This document shows positions 21,105 through 33,645 of a DNA stretch of 64,000 nt, in pieces. The notes under the pieces were generated by a model. The model was not told the DNA's origin, searched no databases, and was given only the letters and a program-made list of their open reading frames with translations. The position numbers were made by a program, and so were the translations under genes. Numbering within the stretch: position 1 is the stretch's first letter; each line of letters begins with the position of its first letter. The DNA is from Ascarosepion bandense (Eukaryota > Mollusca > Cephalopoda > Sepiida > Sepiidae): positions 412,001 to 476,000 of the forward strand of contig JBBBDQ010001156.1 in assembly GCA_037127315.1 (NCBI GenBank). The letters are read 5' to 3'.

Positions 21105-21865
21105 AATTATTGTCTAAATTTCGAAAAACGGTGACAACTCATTTTAACAGATATATTTATTAGAATTGCACAAAATTATCTTGAAATACCAAAGTCAAAT
21201 TTTATTCAATAAAATCAGCATTGGTTTCAACCAAGGCCTCCAGACGGCTTCAGAAACTTCTGCATCTCTTCTGAGTGATCCTTTTTGTTTAAGATGGTAA
21301 ATACTTCCATAATCCTTGTCTGCAGTTCATCTCTGTTGTTGCAAGGGATTTTATTGGTTTCTCGCACAACTGTGCCCCGCACATAATAATGAAGGGGGTT
21401 GCAAAGTCTGGGGAGTTAGGTAACCAGATATAAGAGTAATGTTGTCCCAGGAATTGTCGCAGGAACCATTACTACTTGTGTGGCATGGTGCAGTGTCCTG
21501 TTGTTAAATATAGGATCTTCACGTAGCCACCTTTATGACGCAAGGCGGTGCTACTTCCTCAAGCCCTTCATGTTGAGTCTGAGGCCCTGTGGGAACGTGA
21601 ATGGAAGCATAACATTACTGGCGATCCCTTCATCAAGCTCTTTCCGAATTTTCTACACTGTTCTCAAATTGACATCCAAAGACAATCAAATGACGTGAAT
21701 TGCGTCCCAGTGCTCATTTTCTCATAGACTGTACCCAGCTGACTCTGCCTTAATGTGCAGTCGATGAAATTGATGAAAACAACGTGCATGCGCGAAAAGA
21801 ACAGTAAGATTTTGTGACAGTTTATCCATTGCACCCTGTCTTTCATTTTTTCTTAGTCTGACATT
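21105..21865 (-). pseudogene. Second mariner-type transposase remnant
   Basis: Minus strand shows DSWDNITLIS-like and WLPNSPDF (for WPPNSPDLNPLDY), MCGAQLCEKPIKSL, EMNCRQGLWKYLP and the C-terminal pattern FxSRLEALVETNADFIE. This matches the last third of a mariner transposase. The stretch is broken by frameshifts and the catalytic residues cannot be placed. The TTTCGAAAAACGGTGACAAC end near 21120 may be its terminal repeat. Confidence 0.65.
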
Positions 21866-21910
21866 CATTAACTTTCTCCCTACGTGAACCTATTTAAAAT
21901 ATTTTGTTAT

Positions 21911-23217
<1,307 letters not shown>

Positions 23218-23758
23218 CAATATGTTCTGTTTATTTCTGTCTATTCAAATTCCATATCCATCTATCCATGGTCGTGTATTGTACCTTCATTTTCCTATAT
23301 AACACATACATACATACATAAATACATACATATATCGGCATAATGAGAGCTCAGACGATACAAATATTTAGTGTAAACACACTCAACATGTGCATATAAA
23401 CACATACATATAAATGTTGTAGGTAAACACACTCGTTTCTACGTATGACGTGAGTGTCTTAGCTTGTTCATTCCTTTATGTGAAAGTAAAACTCCTCCAG
23501 GTTCCAATGGTAATCACAGTTGTCGTTCAAAAAGAACGCGGAGAAAAGGGAAAGCTAATTACTTATATCTTATTTATTTTTCTTATATTGTCATTTAAGT
23601 TTGTTTTATTTTTCTTTCATTGTTCGTATTTCAAAGCAGGTGAATTTTAGCTGCTTTTAATATTCTCAGCGAAATTACTTCAGTGTTTTTTGCTTGCAGA
23701 AAATAACCGACATTCCTCAAATTCGAAACCACTTTTACTCCCCATACTCTGTATGAAT

Positions 23759-23856
<98 letters not shown>

Positions 23857-24337
23857 GGATGTTTGGGAATTAATTACGTATTTCACCGCTGTGAATTATG
23901 AGTCAACTCACCAAGAGGCAAGAAATGTGGGGGAGGGCAACATTTAGAGGCGCGGAAAGTGGAATCGGCGGACCGATTTCAAATCCCGGGATAGTCTGCT
24001 GCGTTTACCTCTGCATAAGTCTCTTTGGGTATATATGAATATCGCTCGTCTTAAATAGTTAAATAGTACTGTAGAGAGAGTTCCCTAGATTTCGACGGCA
24101 ACTAGTATTAGATAAATTTAAAATTAAAATTACGGATTTAGAACTTTGGAAATAGCAATGGTAAACCACTCCACGATCTTTCCCAAGAATACATGCCGTT
24201 CCAGAGGAAACGTACGGAGAAACATGACTGCCAATGCCCTAAAGAAACGTGGAATTACTAAACAAACTAACAAGACAGAACCAAGTTTGGAACTAATTTA
24301 CTGAATATAGAATTTGATTATCGTTACTCTTATCCGA

Positions 24338-24375
<38 letters not shown>

Positions 24376-24589
24376 ATTTCCGAATTTTATTGAGAAAAGT
24401 TGAAAAGACGGAGCTTGGATTCTTCTTTAGCTTTCAACTGAGAATTATAATGAATCAATTGCAATGTATGCTATTATAAAAATGGTTTCAAGTGTCGTAC
24501 TAGATATTTTTTCTTGTCAGAGAAAAATCTTACATATTTAAAAGTCTACCATTTGTCCATGCTTACAAACATGCTGTTCCTTCTGGTTC
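23218..24589. other. Unclassified, with TA/TG tract 23760-23854 and TA tract 24341-24373
   Basis: A CACATACATACA stretch follows the TATC array. A possible worn tRNA-like segment with GATTTCAAATCCCGG lies near 23970-23990, too weak to call. No gene seen. Confidence 0.45.
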
Positions 24590-24905
24590 TGCTATACATT
24601 GAGAGGTCTTTGGTAAAATACAAAGGATAATCTGCAATGTTATCAGTTCTGACCTGACATCTCGGCGTCAGTCACTTTCTCACCGCCGTAATGTAGATTC
24701 CCAATTTTTTCTGTAAGTACTTTCCTAGCAATTTTTCTGATGAGGTTTCCTCTATGGCATCTAGGCTTAAAGCATTTCGTTGCAGATCTGGATTGGCAGC
24801 AAGGTTTCATGAATTTACAATTGAAATAGCTAGGTTAGATGTAACCGTAAGTTTTATGGTAACAATTCCTTTTCTCGCATTTCTCTCTTTTGGAATTCTC
24901 TTTTA
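24590..24905 (+). pseudogene. LINE-A-related RT C-terminal fragment (divergent subfamily)
   Basis: Across frameshifts it reads KIQRIICNVISSDLTSRRQS, LSHRRNVDS, KYFPSNFSDE and AFRCRSGLAARFHEF. These parallel the QRRICN, PLSHxRxVASL and FCSDEL segments of LINE-A at 34461-35063, but many codons differ. The copy is short and dead. Confidence 0.65.
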
Positions 24906-25414
24906 ACTTCTTGCTTCCAAATTAAATTTGATATACAAACATTTATCTATTGTTCTCTCTCCTTAATAACGTTTTTATTCCAATATTCTCCCATAATCAG
25001 TAACACTTTACATATTAGTGGTTTTATTATCTTAACTGGGGTGAAATCATTAAAAAGAAACTCGGACAAATTAGGTATATTTTAAAAAATGAAAAATAGT
25101 CACTACATGTCCACAGAGTATGTAATCGAATGATCTCGACACTGGAAAACTTTATTTTTATTTTTAGGATGACTTTATTTCGAAACCAACTATCAGCGAA
25201 GCGTAAAATTGCCATATCTTGTAGAAATGCCGTACTGCTGATCCCTTTTAAAGTTTACAATGAATTAATAATGCATGATTTATGAAAACCATTTGAATGT
25301 TGGGACACAGAATGTACTGCAGCCGTAGCAATGGTGGTTTTGACGGAGCCAAAGTACTTCAGTTTGGTTTTCAAGCTAGTGTGTATTTTCACCAGATCTA
25401 TTCAACTGGTACAG
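24906..25414. other. No recognisable feature
   Basis: AT-rich, with only short frames. Confidence 0.4.
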
Positions 25415-26262
25415 CGAGACTATTTTGAGAAGTTATGCCAGTATTTACCATTGGCGGTCACAATCTGGACAACATAATATATGCAGATAATACAGTGCTG
25501 GTAGCTGACAAGGAAAGAAAACTACAAGACCTCCTAAAAAAGGTAGATGAAGAAAGTCAAAAGAAAAGACTACACATAAATTACAAGAAAACCGAATGTT
25601 TAGTCATCAGCAAACGTAAGAGCCCAAAATGCCAATTACAAGTAGTGGGTATTAAATCAAGCAAGTAAAAAATGTTAGTGCTTGGGAATTGTTCTAACGT
25701 AAGACGGAAATTGCTACATTGAGATCCGAATTGATACGGGCAAGAACGCCTTCCAGAAGCTGAGTAGAGTATTAAGAGACAGGAAAATTTCAAAGAATAG
25801 AGTTCTGAATTGCTACGTGATATCTGTCATTCAGTATTGCAGTGAATGTTGGACAATATCATCAAAGATGAAGGAAAAGCTTGAAGCAACTGAAATGTGG
25901 TCTTACAGAAGGATGCTGCGAATATCGTGAATCGAGCATGTCAGCAATGATGAGGTTTTAGAAAGAATCGAAACAGAAAGGAAATTAATACTGAGCATCA
26001 GGAAGAGACAGCTGAAGTTCTTGGGACATGTGATGGGGAAAGAAGACTTGGATGATGATACACACAGGTCAGATAGAGGGAAAAATAGACAGAGGAAAGC
26101 AATGGATAACATATTTGAAGGGCCTGAGCAGGTGGATGGCAGAGCAGAGTTTTGGTGGTGCAACAGGAGAAAGCGTGCTAAGAACTTCCAGGGACAGGGA
26201 GACGTGTAAAGCTATGATTGCCTACGTTCTGAAGGGACATGGCACATAGAAGGAGAAGAAGA
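25415..26262 (+). pseudogene. LINE-B RT: motif C to 3' end
   Basis: VFTIGGHNLDNIIYADNTVL at about 25437 holds the catalytic palm loop, but YADD has become YADN. KLQDLLKKVDEESQKKRLHI and KTECLVISKRKSPK follow. After a frameshift come KNAFQKLSRVLRDRKIS, CSECWTISSKMKEKLEATEM, MLRIS, EHVSNDEVLERI and ERKLILSIRKRQLKFLGHVM. It ends with a GAGAAGAAGAAGAA tail. The loss of one palm Asp and several frameshifts make it inactive. Confidence 0.9.
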
Positions 26263-26590
26263 AGAATACAAACCCAGAATACTGCGCTTTATAGACTACG
26301 CAAAGGTATTCGAAAAATTACACTACAAGATTTGTTAGAGCTGTTCAGCAACTTTGACGTATTCATGAAGAATATTACAACCATCAAGAATATATAGTGG
26401 CAGCGAACTGCATTCATGTTTAGTACATGCACTCAAAAATAAGAAGGGTGTAAGACAAGGATGTGTCTTCTTATCAGATTTATTCAATCTATACAGCAAA
26501 GCAAGTCTGAGAAAATAAGGATTCTCATCAGGATTCATTATTGCTGTAACCGTAAACGGTTACTGCGTGAGAAATCATCAAATCGGTGAT
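26263..26590 (+). pseudogene. LINE-B RT: motifs A and B, out of order
   Basis: FIDYAKVFEKLHYK-like codons (motif A) start near 26290, followed by LFSNFDVFMKNITTI, KNKKGVRQGCVFLSDLFNLY (motif B) and SGFIIAVTVNG. These belong upstream of motif C in the family, yet here they lie downstream of the previous feature's 3' tail. Either a second copy is joined head to tail, or the element was rearranged. Confidence 0.75.
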
Positions 26591-26644
26591 TGGGAAGAAT
26601 ATTATATCAACAAAGACTTGCACGCTGCTTGAAGGTACAAAGAG

Positions 26645-26862
26645 GATTAGGGAAGAGATGGATTATTACCTTTCCCAAACGGATTTGTGCGTAAGCCTTG
26701 TGAAGGTTGGGTTCCGTCAGGATGTCGTTCCCAAAGAATCACCACTTCTACATGTACATTTGGTGGTCCTACGGCTCTAATGAGTCACGTGATATCTGGA
26801 TCTGTAATGAAACAAATTCGACCGAAATTCAAACTCGGCTCTCCGATTTCTCATTCGGAACT
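26645..26862 (-). repeat. SINE-A head and linker, interrupted
   Basis: The linker block GATTATTACCTTTCCCAAAC is at 26663-26682. The head block ACTCGGCTCTCCGATTTCTC lies at 26832-26851. The 115 bp between are not SINE-A and are unclassified. Confidence 0.6.
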
Positions 26863-27231
26863 TTTATGATGAAACACACCTATTTTATAATGAATAGACT
26901 CTCCCACCAAATTTAAGTAGGAGTAGTAAGAGGAACGAGGGTTAGTCGATGTTGGACGATAGTAGTCGACAGTTAGTCGAATACGAAAGTAGTCAGCGAC
27001 TTGGCAAGATTAAACTGTGTAATATATCAAGTTCCTAACGTTTTATACATCGAACCTATTAAGACCGACATTAGCACAATACTAAGCTTCACTGCGAAAA
27101 TAACTCCACAACAGGAACCGACGTCCATTACCCCACAGCGCACATCACTAAGTACAGTTTTACTTTAGAGGCAGCACAATTGTTAATTGTACTGCATCTA
27201 AAATAAATCTGATCTCAACAAATTATCTTTT
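26863..27231. other. Possible old LTR remnant
   Basis: Rich in AGTCGA and AGTAGTC words, with AATAAATCTG near 27202 as a polyadenylation-like signal. Resemblance to an LTR is only by composition; no second copy is in the window. Confidence 0.25.
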
Positions 27232-27409
27232 ACTAGCAGTATAGCCCGGCGTTGCTCGGGTGTAATGAAAGCTTTAAAACTAATCCATTGTCCTGAGCTC
27301 AGACTCAGCCTAAAGAATATTTGTGAGGTTTGGTGAGAATTGGATAAAAATTGTGGATTTGTATAAAAGACATACAGACAGATAAACAGACACACACACA
27401 AACATCTTG

Positions 27410-27444
<35 letters not shown>

Positions 27445-27777
27445 CAATTTTCTTCACTATTGTAAGAACTGCAACCTTGAAACATCTGAATATCGTTTCT
27501 TATGTCTTTGTCTATGAGTGTATCAAATTTGATTAAAATCGGACCACTCCTTCTATAATCCGATTTATCGGTTATCGATTTTCGATATTTATCGGGGGTA
27601 CCTCGAAACAAAATCGAGCTAAGAACACTCGCAGATGCTTATAGTACAACTGTGTAAATTTTGAAGAAAATCGGTTCAGCCGTTTCCGAGTCTATAGGTA
27701 ACGGATACACACACAGACATACACACACAGACGCACACACACTGACAAAGTTCCCTTTATAAATAGGTTTAGATTTA
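27232..27777 (+). repeat. Family-C dispersed repeat
   Basis: Begins ACTAGCAGTATAGCCCGGCG and ends TTTATAAATAGGTTTAGAT. Internal landmarks are GTGGATTTGTATAAAAGACA, a TA tract (27413-27441), TTATGTCTTTGTCTATGAG, TTTATCGGGGGTACC and AATCGGTTCAGCCGTTTC, then CA-rich sequence. Five other copies occur. The class is not clear (RTE-like 3' end, or another non-autonomous element). It has no coding capacity. Confidence 0.85.
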
Positions 27778-27835
27778 GATATCTCCATTTGTCGTTTTAA
27801 TAATTTGTAGAAATAAAATATTTATTTATATTTAC

Positions 27836-27893
<58 letters not shown>

Positions 27894-28065
27894 AGAAATA
27901 AAAATCGTTAAATTAATCATCACCTTTAGTTCAAATTTCAGTTGAGTTCATTACATTTGCTTACATGATAATACATTTTGGAAAAGTATTAAGTTTTTTA
28001 TGCTAAAGCCATTGCTATTGACAATATTTATATAGACACCATTATCCATAGAGAGTTTTTTTCTT
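27778..28065. repeat. TA tract (27837-27889) in unclassified sequence
   Basis: About 26 TA units with AT-rich flanks; no gene seen. Confidence 0.8.
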
Positions 28066-28424
28066 TCTCTTCTTCTGCTATGTGCCGTGGCTATTCAGGA
28101 TGTGCGCCATCCCGGCCGTCTACATCTCCCTATCTTAGTGGCTCTTAGCATGCTCTCTCCTCTTGCCCAACACAAACCCAGCTCTGTTATCCACTTGCTC
28201 AAGCCCCATTGTTTCCTCTGTCTCTCTATCCTTCTATCTGGCCAGTGAGATTCTCCAAGCCCTTCTTCCTCATTACATGTCCCGTGAAATTCAGTTACCT
28301 CTACCTTATGGCAAGTATTAGTTTTCTTTTCGTTTCAATCCTCTTCAAAATCTCATCGTTGCTCATATATTCGGTCCATAGTATCCTCAGCATCTTTCTG
28401 TAGAACAAAATGCAACTCTCCTTC
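28066..28424 (-). pseudogene. LINE-B C-terminal fragment
   Basis: The minus strand carries worn MLRxLWTEYMSNDEILK, LAIRxR and the QWITxLKxxxRWxxE to GAxxEMWKMVIAY interval of LINE-B, starting from a GCACATAGCAGAAG tail. Multiple stops. Confidence 0.7.
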
Positions 28425-29245
28425 CATCATTCACCTGATTAGGTCTTTCAAATATGTTATCCGTTGCTTTAACCTATCTCTTTTCCCTTATTCTGGCTTG
28501 TTAGTATCATGGTTCTCCAAGCCCTCTTTCCTCATTGCATGTCCCAGGAACTTCAGCTGTCTCTTCCTGATGCTCAGTATTAATTTCCTTTCCGTTTCCA
28601 TCATTTCTAAGAACTCATCATTGCTCACATGCTCGATTCATGATATTCGCAGCATCATATGTAGAACTACATTTCAGTTGCTTTGTTTTCCTTCATCTTT
28701 GATGATATTGTCCAACATTCACTGCCATATTGAAGAACTGACATCACATAGCAATCCAGTATTCTCTTTCGTGTTTCTAGCGAAATTGACCTGTTTCTTA
28801 ATACTTTACTCAACTTCTGGAATGCATCCTTGCGCTTTTGTATCTCAGGAATATAAATGTATAGAAACTGCTGTGACCACAAAGTGAGGGGTTAGTTTAT
28901 ATATTAATTGTAATATGGAATTGATCCCCTACTTTATATTCAGTATTCTTCTGTAGAACCACATTTCAGTTGCTTCAAGTTTTTCCTTCATCTTCGATGA
29001 TATTGTCCAGCATTCACTGCCATATTGAAGAACTGACATCACATAGCAATCCAGTATTCTCTTCCGTGTTTCTAGCGAAATTGACCTGTTTCTTAATATT
29101 TTACTCAACTTCTGGAATGCATCCTTGCGCTTTTGTATCTCAGGAATATAAATGTATAGAAACTGCTGTGACCACAAAGTGAGGGGTTAGTTTATATATT
29201 AATTGTAATATGGAATTGATCCCCCACTTTATATCTAGTACTGCT
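28425..29245 (-). pseudogene. LINE-B fragment with tandem 292-bp duplication
   Basis: Two nearly identical blocks (about 28661-28952 and 28953-29244) each encode EIQKRKDAFQKLSKVLRNRS, ISLETRKRILDCYVMSVLQY and GSECWTISSKMKE on the minus strand. Each ends in the same 55-bp hairpin repeat. The part at 28425-28660 continues downstream coding (ERMETERKLILSIRKRQLKF-like). The close match shows a recent local duplication. Confidence 0.88.
28887..28938. repeat. Miniature hairpin repeat (second copy)
   Basis: AAGTGAGGGG and CCCCTACTTT are inverted ends around an AT-rich centre. A third copy is at 29180-29232 because of the flanking duplication. Confidence 0.65.
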
Positions 29246-29319
29246 AACTGCGCAATCGATAAAATGTAGTAAAAACAACAAACATGCGGGAGACAATTTC
29301 CCCATCCCAACCAGTGGTT

Positions 29320-29479
29320 ATATATATATATATATAAGAACATATATATATATATATATATATATGTTCTTGTGTGTGCATTTTTAAAATTTAATAATCA
29401 ATAAATAAAACAAAATACATCTGTATAGACAACATAAAGAAATATTTTCCTTTTGTCATTTATATATATAAATTTATGT

Positions 29480-29510
<31 letters not shown>

Positions 29511-29564
29511 CACACAAGCCTATAGAGAGAATGAAGGGCGACAGACACACATACACGCGCTTTC

Positions 29565-29604
<40 letters not shown>

Positions 29605-29740
29605 ATGTGTGTGTGTGTGTACGTGTTTGTGTGTGTGTTTGCGTGTGTATGCGTGTGTGTGTGTGTATGCGTGTTTTGTGTGTGTGTGTGTGCGTGCGTG
29701 TGTGCGTGCGTGCGTGTGTGTGTATGTGTGTGTGTTTAAA
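29320..29740. repeat. TA and TG microsatellites
   Basis: TA runs at 29320-29366 and 29566-29585, and TG-rich runs at 29477-29510 and 29585-29738 with TGCG and TATG interruptions. Open frames of repeated VCVC are artefacts. Confidence 0.93.
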
Positions 29741-30245
29741 TATATATTGACGCTTTGAAATTGTTTTTACGCTAAGAAGGAAATATGATAATTCCGACTA
29801 TTTACTGAAGTGTTAACTTAGTCTTTTCCCCTCGGGTTTTAACGTAGTAAAATTATGGCTTTAACTTGTGATGCTGTTGTCGGCCTCGGACGTCAGGCCG
29901 GGCCATCTACGATTGGTTATGACAGACCACATTAGATCCTCTTAGAAACATGGCCCGCCACCAGAGGGAGCGTTGTGCATATCAAATGTGACAGGCTTGG
30001 TTTCGTGTTCGCCACGCGAACGGCATTTTCACACCAGGTAGCAGCCATAACAGCGTTTCGCGTCCTTTTCCATTATACTTGGGTTACAGCGATTTTCCAT
30101 GGCCGAGGTTGTTTTCTTCGTTAACTAGAAATGCCTCACTACTGTCTCACCGAACTCTTTATTGTCTCACTCTCTTGAATTAAATATGGATTTATACACA
30201 CACGATTGTATATATCCCCTCACAAGAACAGTATTCTTTTTTTCT
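29741..30245. other. No recognisable feature
   Basis: A less AT-rich patch at 29870-30080 has no motif I can name. Confidence 0.4.
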
Positions 30246-30605
30246 TTTATGTGCAGTGTCTCTTTAGGACGTAGGTAATCATGGCCTTCCACCTCTTCCT
30301 CTCGCTTGTAGCTCTTAATAAGTTTGTCTTTTTCTTTTTTTATTTTCCCAAGATGTTTTCTACTATCCATTTATTCAAGCTCATCAAGTATGTTATTCAC
30401 TGCTTCCCGCTGTCTGATTTACCTCATTCAATCCTGTGGACATCGGATTTTCTAAGCCCTTCTTCCTCATTAGGTACCATAGAAATTTCAACTGCTTCTT
30501 GGTTATGTCAAATGTAATATTTTTGTCTCCATTTTTGCGAAAACCACATCTTTGCTCCCATGTTCCGTCCATGGTATTCTCATCATCTTTCTGTAGAACA
30601 ACTTT
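30246..30605 (-). pseudogene. LINE-B C-terminal fragment
   Basis: Minus strand: a worn RKMMRIPWTEHGSKDV, MRKKGLENPMST, then the VNNILDELNK and EEVEGHDYLRPKETLHIK interval, running to a tail of A-rich codons. Frames are interrupted. Confidence 0.7.
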
Positions 30606-30654
30606 AGTAAAATAATATTGCGTAGAGAAATGCTTACATCTAATAGATATTTGT

Positions 30655-30729
30655 CTTGATATATAAATATTTATTTGTATCTCTCTCTTTCTCTCCTTTC
30701 ACTTTCTCTCTCTTTTCTCTCTCTCCGTG

Positions 30730-30777
<48 letters not shown>
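30655..30777. repeat. CT and TA microsatellites
   Basis: A CTCT-rich stretch merges into a TA tract at 30751-30779, abutting a family-C copy. Confidence 0.9.
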
Positions 30778-30779
<2 letters not shown>

Positions 30780-31501
30780 ATCTAAACATACTTATAAATG
30801 GAACTTTGTGTCTGTGTGTGTGTATGTGTGTGTGTGTGTCCGTTACCTATAAATTCCGAAACGGCTGAACCGATTTTCTTCAAAATTTACACAGCTGTAC
30901 TATAAGCGTCTGCGAGTGTTCTTAGCTATATTTTGTGTCGAGGTACCCCGGATAAATATCGAAAATCGATAACCGAAAAATCGGGTTATAGAAGGAGTGG
31001 TCCGATTTTAATCAAATTTGATACACTCATAGACAAAGACATAAGAAACGATATTCAGATGTTTCAAGGTTGCAGTTCTTACAATAGTGCAGAAAATTGA
31101 TAATATATATATAAAAGGCAAAATGTTTGTGTGTGTATCTGTTTATCTGCCTGTATGTCTGTATTTTTCTCAGCCCTTTTATTTTAGTTTTTGCTTCGGG
31201 TTTGGCTCTAAGTAGGTATAATTGTAGTTCTTAGTCTCAGACATGATACCATTTACTCAGAGGACTTATTTAGTCTTCAAAATTCAGTTTACGACAAAAA
31301 AACTTATTTGATATCGATACCAGGAAATCAAAATTTGATTTACATCCATTCATTTTTCTTTCAGTCTACGGTTTTGCTTTAAATGGAAATAACTATTGCT
31401 TTTTAGTCTTTCGTGCCAACGTCCAAAGAGTCTGAGCTCCAGGACCATGGATTAGTTTTAAAGTTTTCATTACACCGGAGCAACCCCGGGCTATACTGCT
31501 A

Positions 31502-31502
<1 letters not shown>
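30778..31502 (-). repeat. Family-C dispersed repeat, long form
   Basis: Reverse copy from AATCTAAACATACTTATAAA to GCTATACTGCTAGT. It contains extra sequence at 31160-31440 (GAGTCTGAGCTCCAGGACC and the CATTCATTTTTCTTTCAGTC block) that is also seen at 60420-60620, so long and short forms of the family exist. Confidence 0.85.
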
Positions 31503-31565
<63 letters not shown>

Positions 31566-31879
31566 ATTCATATATTCATAAGGAAGATGTGGAGGTTATA
31601 TAGAACAAATCGGATCCACCAATGTAGATCTGAATTTTCCAAGACTTTCTTTCGCTCACAGTCATAAATACCATCCACTGAATTCTTACTTTTCTAATTA
31701 TTTGCTTGTAATGAGTTCACCGCATGCACAGCACTAATGCAGCTACGAATCAGGGGGGGGGGGTTCAATGAATGGATGAGAATTACAAAAATCTAATGAG
31801 TAGAACTAAGGAAAAAGGTTAATAAATGACCAGGGTTCTGGAAGACAGAAGATGGCGATTTACGTTGCATTTTATTTTA
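31503..31879. other. TA/TG tract (31503-31565) and unclassified sequence
   Basis: The microsatellite begins exactly at the family-C end. A G10 run occurs near 31753. No gene seen. Confidence 0.5.
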
Positions 31880-32070
31880 TAACCTTTTACGTGTCAGAGA
31901 ATCAGTAAATCGGAAGACAGTTCCTCAGGTGAGGAGTGCAAGAAAAAGAAAATTGCGACCGTAAAATTTTATTTTATAACATTTTATTTTATAACATTTT
32001 ACGTACCAAGGAATCAATAAATCGGAAGACAGTTCCCCAGGTGAGGAGTGCGAGAAAAGAAACCGTAAAA
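31880..32070. repeat. Direct duplication of about 80 bp
   Basis: The block containing CGGAAGACAGTTCC, CAGGTGAGGAGTGC and CCGTAAAATTT occurs at about 31885-31970 and 31998-32073. The spacer itself is a doubled ATTTTATTTTATAAC. Confidence 0.8.
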
Positions 32071-32075
32071 TTTAA

Positions 32076-32272
32076 CCCTCTAGGGCCATTCGTATCATAT
32101 TTGATACAGTATTTCCCTATAAGGAAACATTTGGTATTCATTGACTGAGCAGTCAGTACTGCTTTCATTTGAAATTTATAAAATATTTCTCTTAAAAAAT
32201 TTTTCAGGAAAATATTTCTTTCAAGGCTTGTTTTCATACTGTATTAAATATGATACGAATGGCCCTAGAGGG
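32076..32272. mobile_element. piggyBac-type MITE with TTAA duplications
   Basis: 197 bp with terminal inverted repeats of about 35-40 bp (CCCTCTAGGGCCATTCG against CGAATGGCCCTAGAGGG). The ATACTGTAT-type inner ends are also inverted. TTAA lies on both sides (32072-32075 and 32273-32276). TTAA targets and CCCT...AGGG ends are diagnostic of the piggyBac superfamily. No coding capacity, so it depends on a transposase elsewhere. Confidence 0.93.
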
Positions 32273-32276
32273 TTAA

Positions 32277-32965
32277 GCTAGCTTCTTCAAGAGTAAACCG
32301 GTAAAATGGATCAAGCAAGTTCAAGAGTAAAACGGTGAGACCTTCTTGCTAATTTAGCAGCTCGCTGAAATTAATGCAGGCACTAAAGAAAAACTCATCA
32401 GAACAGTTGCCATGAATATATCTGTGGAAAAAAACAGAGACAAACCATATCCCATTGATAATCAGCATGTATATTTGCATGACTTACTGTTTAGAACGTT
32501 AGCTTTCCGATTAAGTGAATCACGCAAACATCGATTTCTCAAGGTGGTGACTTTTTTTCGGAATATCGGTCTGGAGAGATGATCTCAGCCTGAGGCACCA
32601 TTAGTTGGAAGTGTCTGAATATCATATCGCTTATTGAGATAAAACCTTTGATTGAAATAAAGTAGGTTCAGATACCATCGCCGTTTGTGTTAGCATGAAG
32701 CGTAAATCATCATGAGCGCGGGTTTACGCGTACTGGACTTGTTTAAAACTAAACTTAATCGTTTTGATGCCTTCACTCATCGGGGCAAGAAAACCAGTTC
32801 CGATGAAGGAGGGTAGCATAATGATGTCTTCACGAAACATCGCAGACGGCATAAAACCGCTCAGTTAAAGCGACAAATCTTTGCACTAAAACTATCAACG
32901 CTCTAACTTCACTTTACACTAAACTACTTGCCAAAATACCTTTTACAGTAAAGCTACTGAACAAT
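32277..32965. other. No recognisable feature
   Basis: A short direct repeat AAGAGTAAACCGGT/AAGAGTAAAACGGT lies at 32288-32335. Otherwise unclassified. Confidence 0.4.
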
Positions 32966-32997
32966 GAAAAAAATTGACACCAAATATTATCCTTAGT

Positions 32998-33043
<46 letters not shown>

Positions 33044-33073
33044 ACTAAGGATAATATTTGGTGTCAATTTTTC
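32966..33073. repeat. Perfect-arm palindrome with TA centre
   Basis: ATTGACACCAAATATTATCC and CTTAGTCAACAATA on the left are exactly mirrored on the right after about 17 TA units. Only the A/T run at the outer edge differs in length. Confidence 0.92.
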
Positions 33074-33084
33074 ACAAATTTTTT

Positions 33085-33645
33085 TTTTTTGACAAAATCC
33101 AACGGAGGATCTGTAAAGTGATAGACCCCAATTTGGTAGCTCGGATACAGCCACTTTCTAACCGGTGCAATGTGGCTTCCTTGTGTCTTTTCTACAAATA
33201 CTTTCACGGCTTCTGCTCAGATAAACTTAGCTCACTAGTTCCTCACTATATATATAAATTTAATCGAGCCACAAGATTAGCAACTAGGTCCCACCCTTTT
33301 ACTGTGAAACCAATATATTGTAAAAGCAAATTCTTCTCCAGTAGCTTCTTTTCTCGCACATCCCGCCTGTGGAATTCGCTTCCATTTACTTGCTTTCCCT
33401 GACAGCTACAATCTCCAAGAATTTAAATGTAAAGTCAATAGTCATCTCCTATCTCAGTAAACTGCATCCTCTCTCTCATACTCCTTTCTCCGTCCACTCC
33501 ACTCTCATCAGTATTCTCATCCTTCTCTTACCAACTTCATGACACCTCCTATGACCTGTCACTCTTTCTCATAACTTTCCTCCTATGCAACTTCCTGCAA
33601 AACAGTGGCAATAAAATGCCTTGCTTGAGGCGATATGATTATATA
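33085..33645 (+). pseudogene. LINE-A RT C-terminus and 3' UTR
   Basis: FDKIQRRICKVIDPNLVARI, then PLSNRCNVASLCLFYKYFHG, CSDKLSSLVPH, TRLATRSHPFTVKPI and FFSRTSRLWNSLPFTCFP. A one-base shift leads to YNLQEFKCKVNSHLLSQ. The 3' UTR ends in a variant of the family tail (GCAATAAAATGCCTTGCTTG, GCGATATGATTA). The RT catalytic domain is missing. Confidence 0.88.

Noticed and set aside
23965..23995. tRNA-like B box (GATTTCAAATCCCGG)
   Set aside because: No matching A box at the right distance and no second copy.
29453..29758. Cysteine/valine-rich frames
   Set aside because: Artefact of TG repeats; no conserved spacing of cysteines beyond the repeat.
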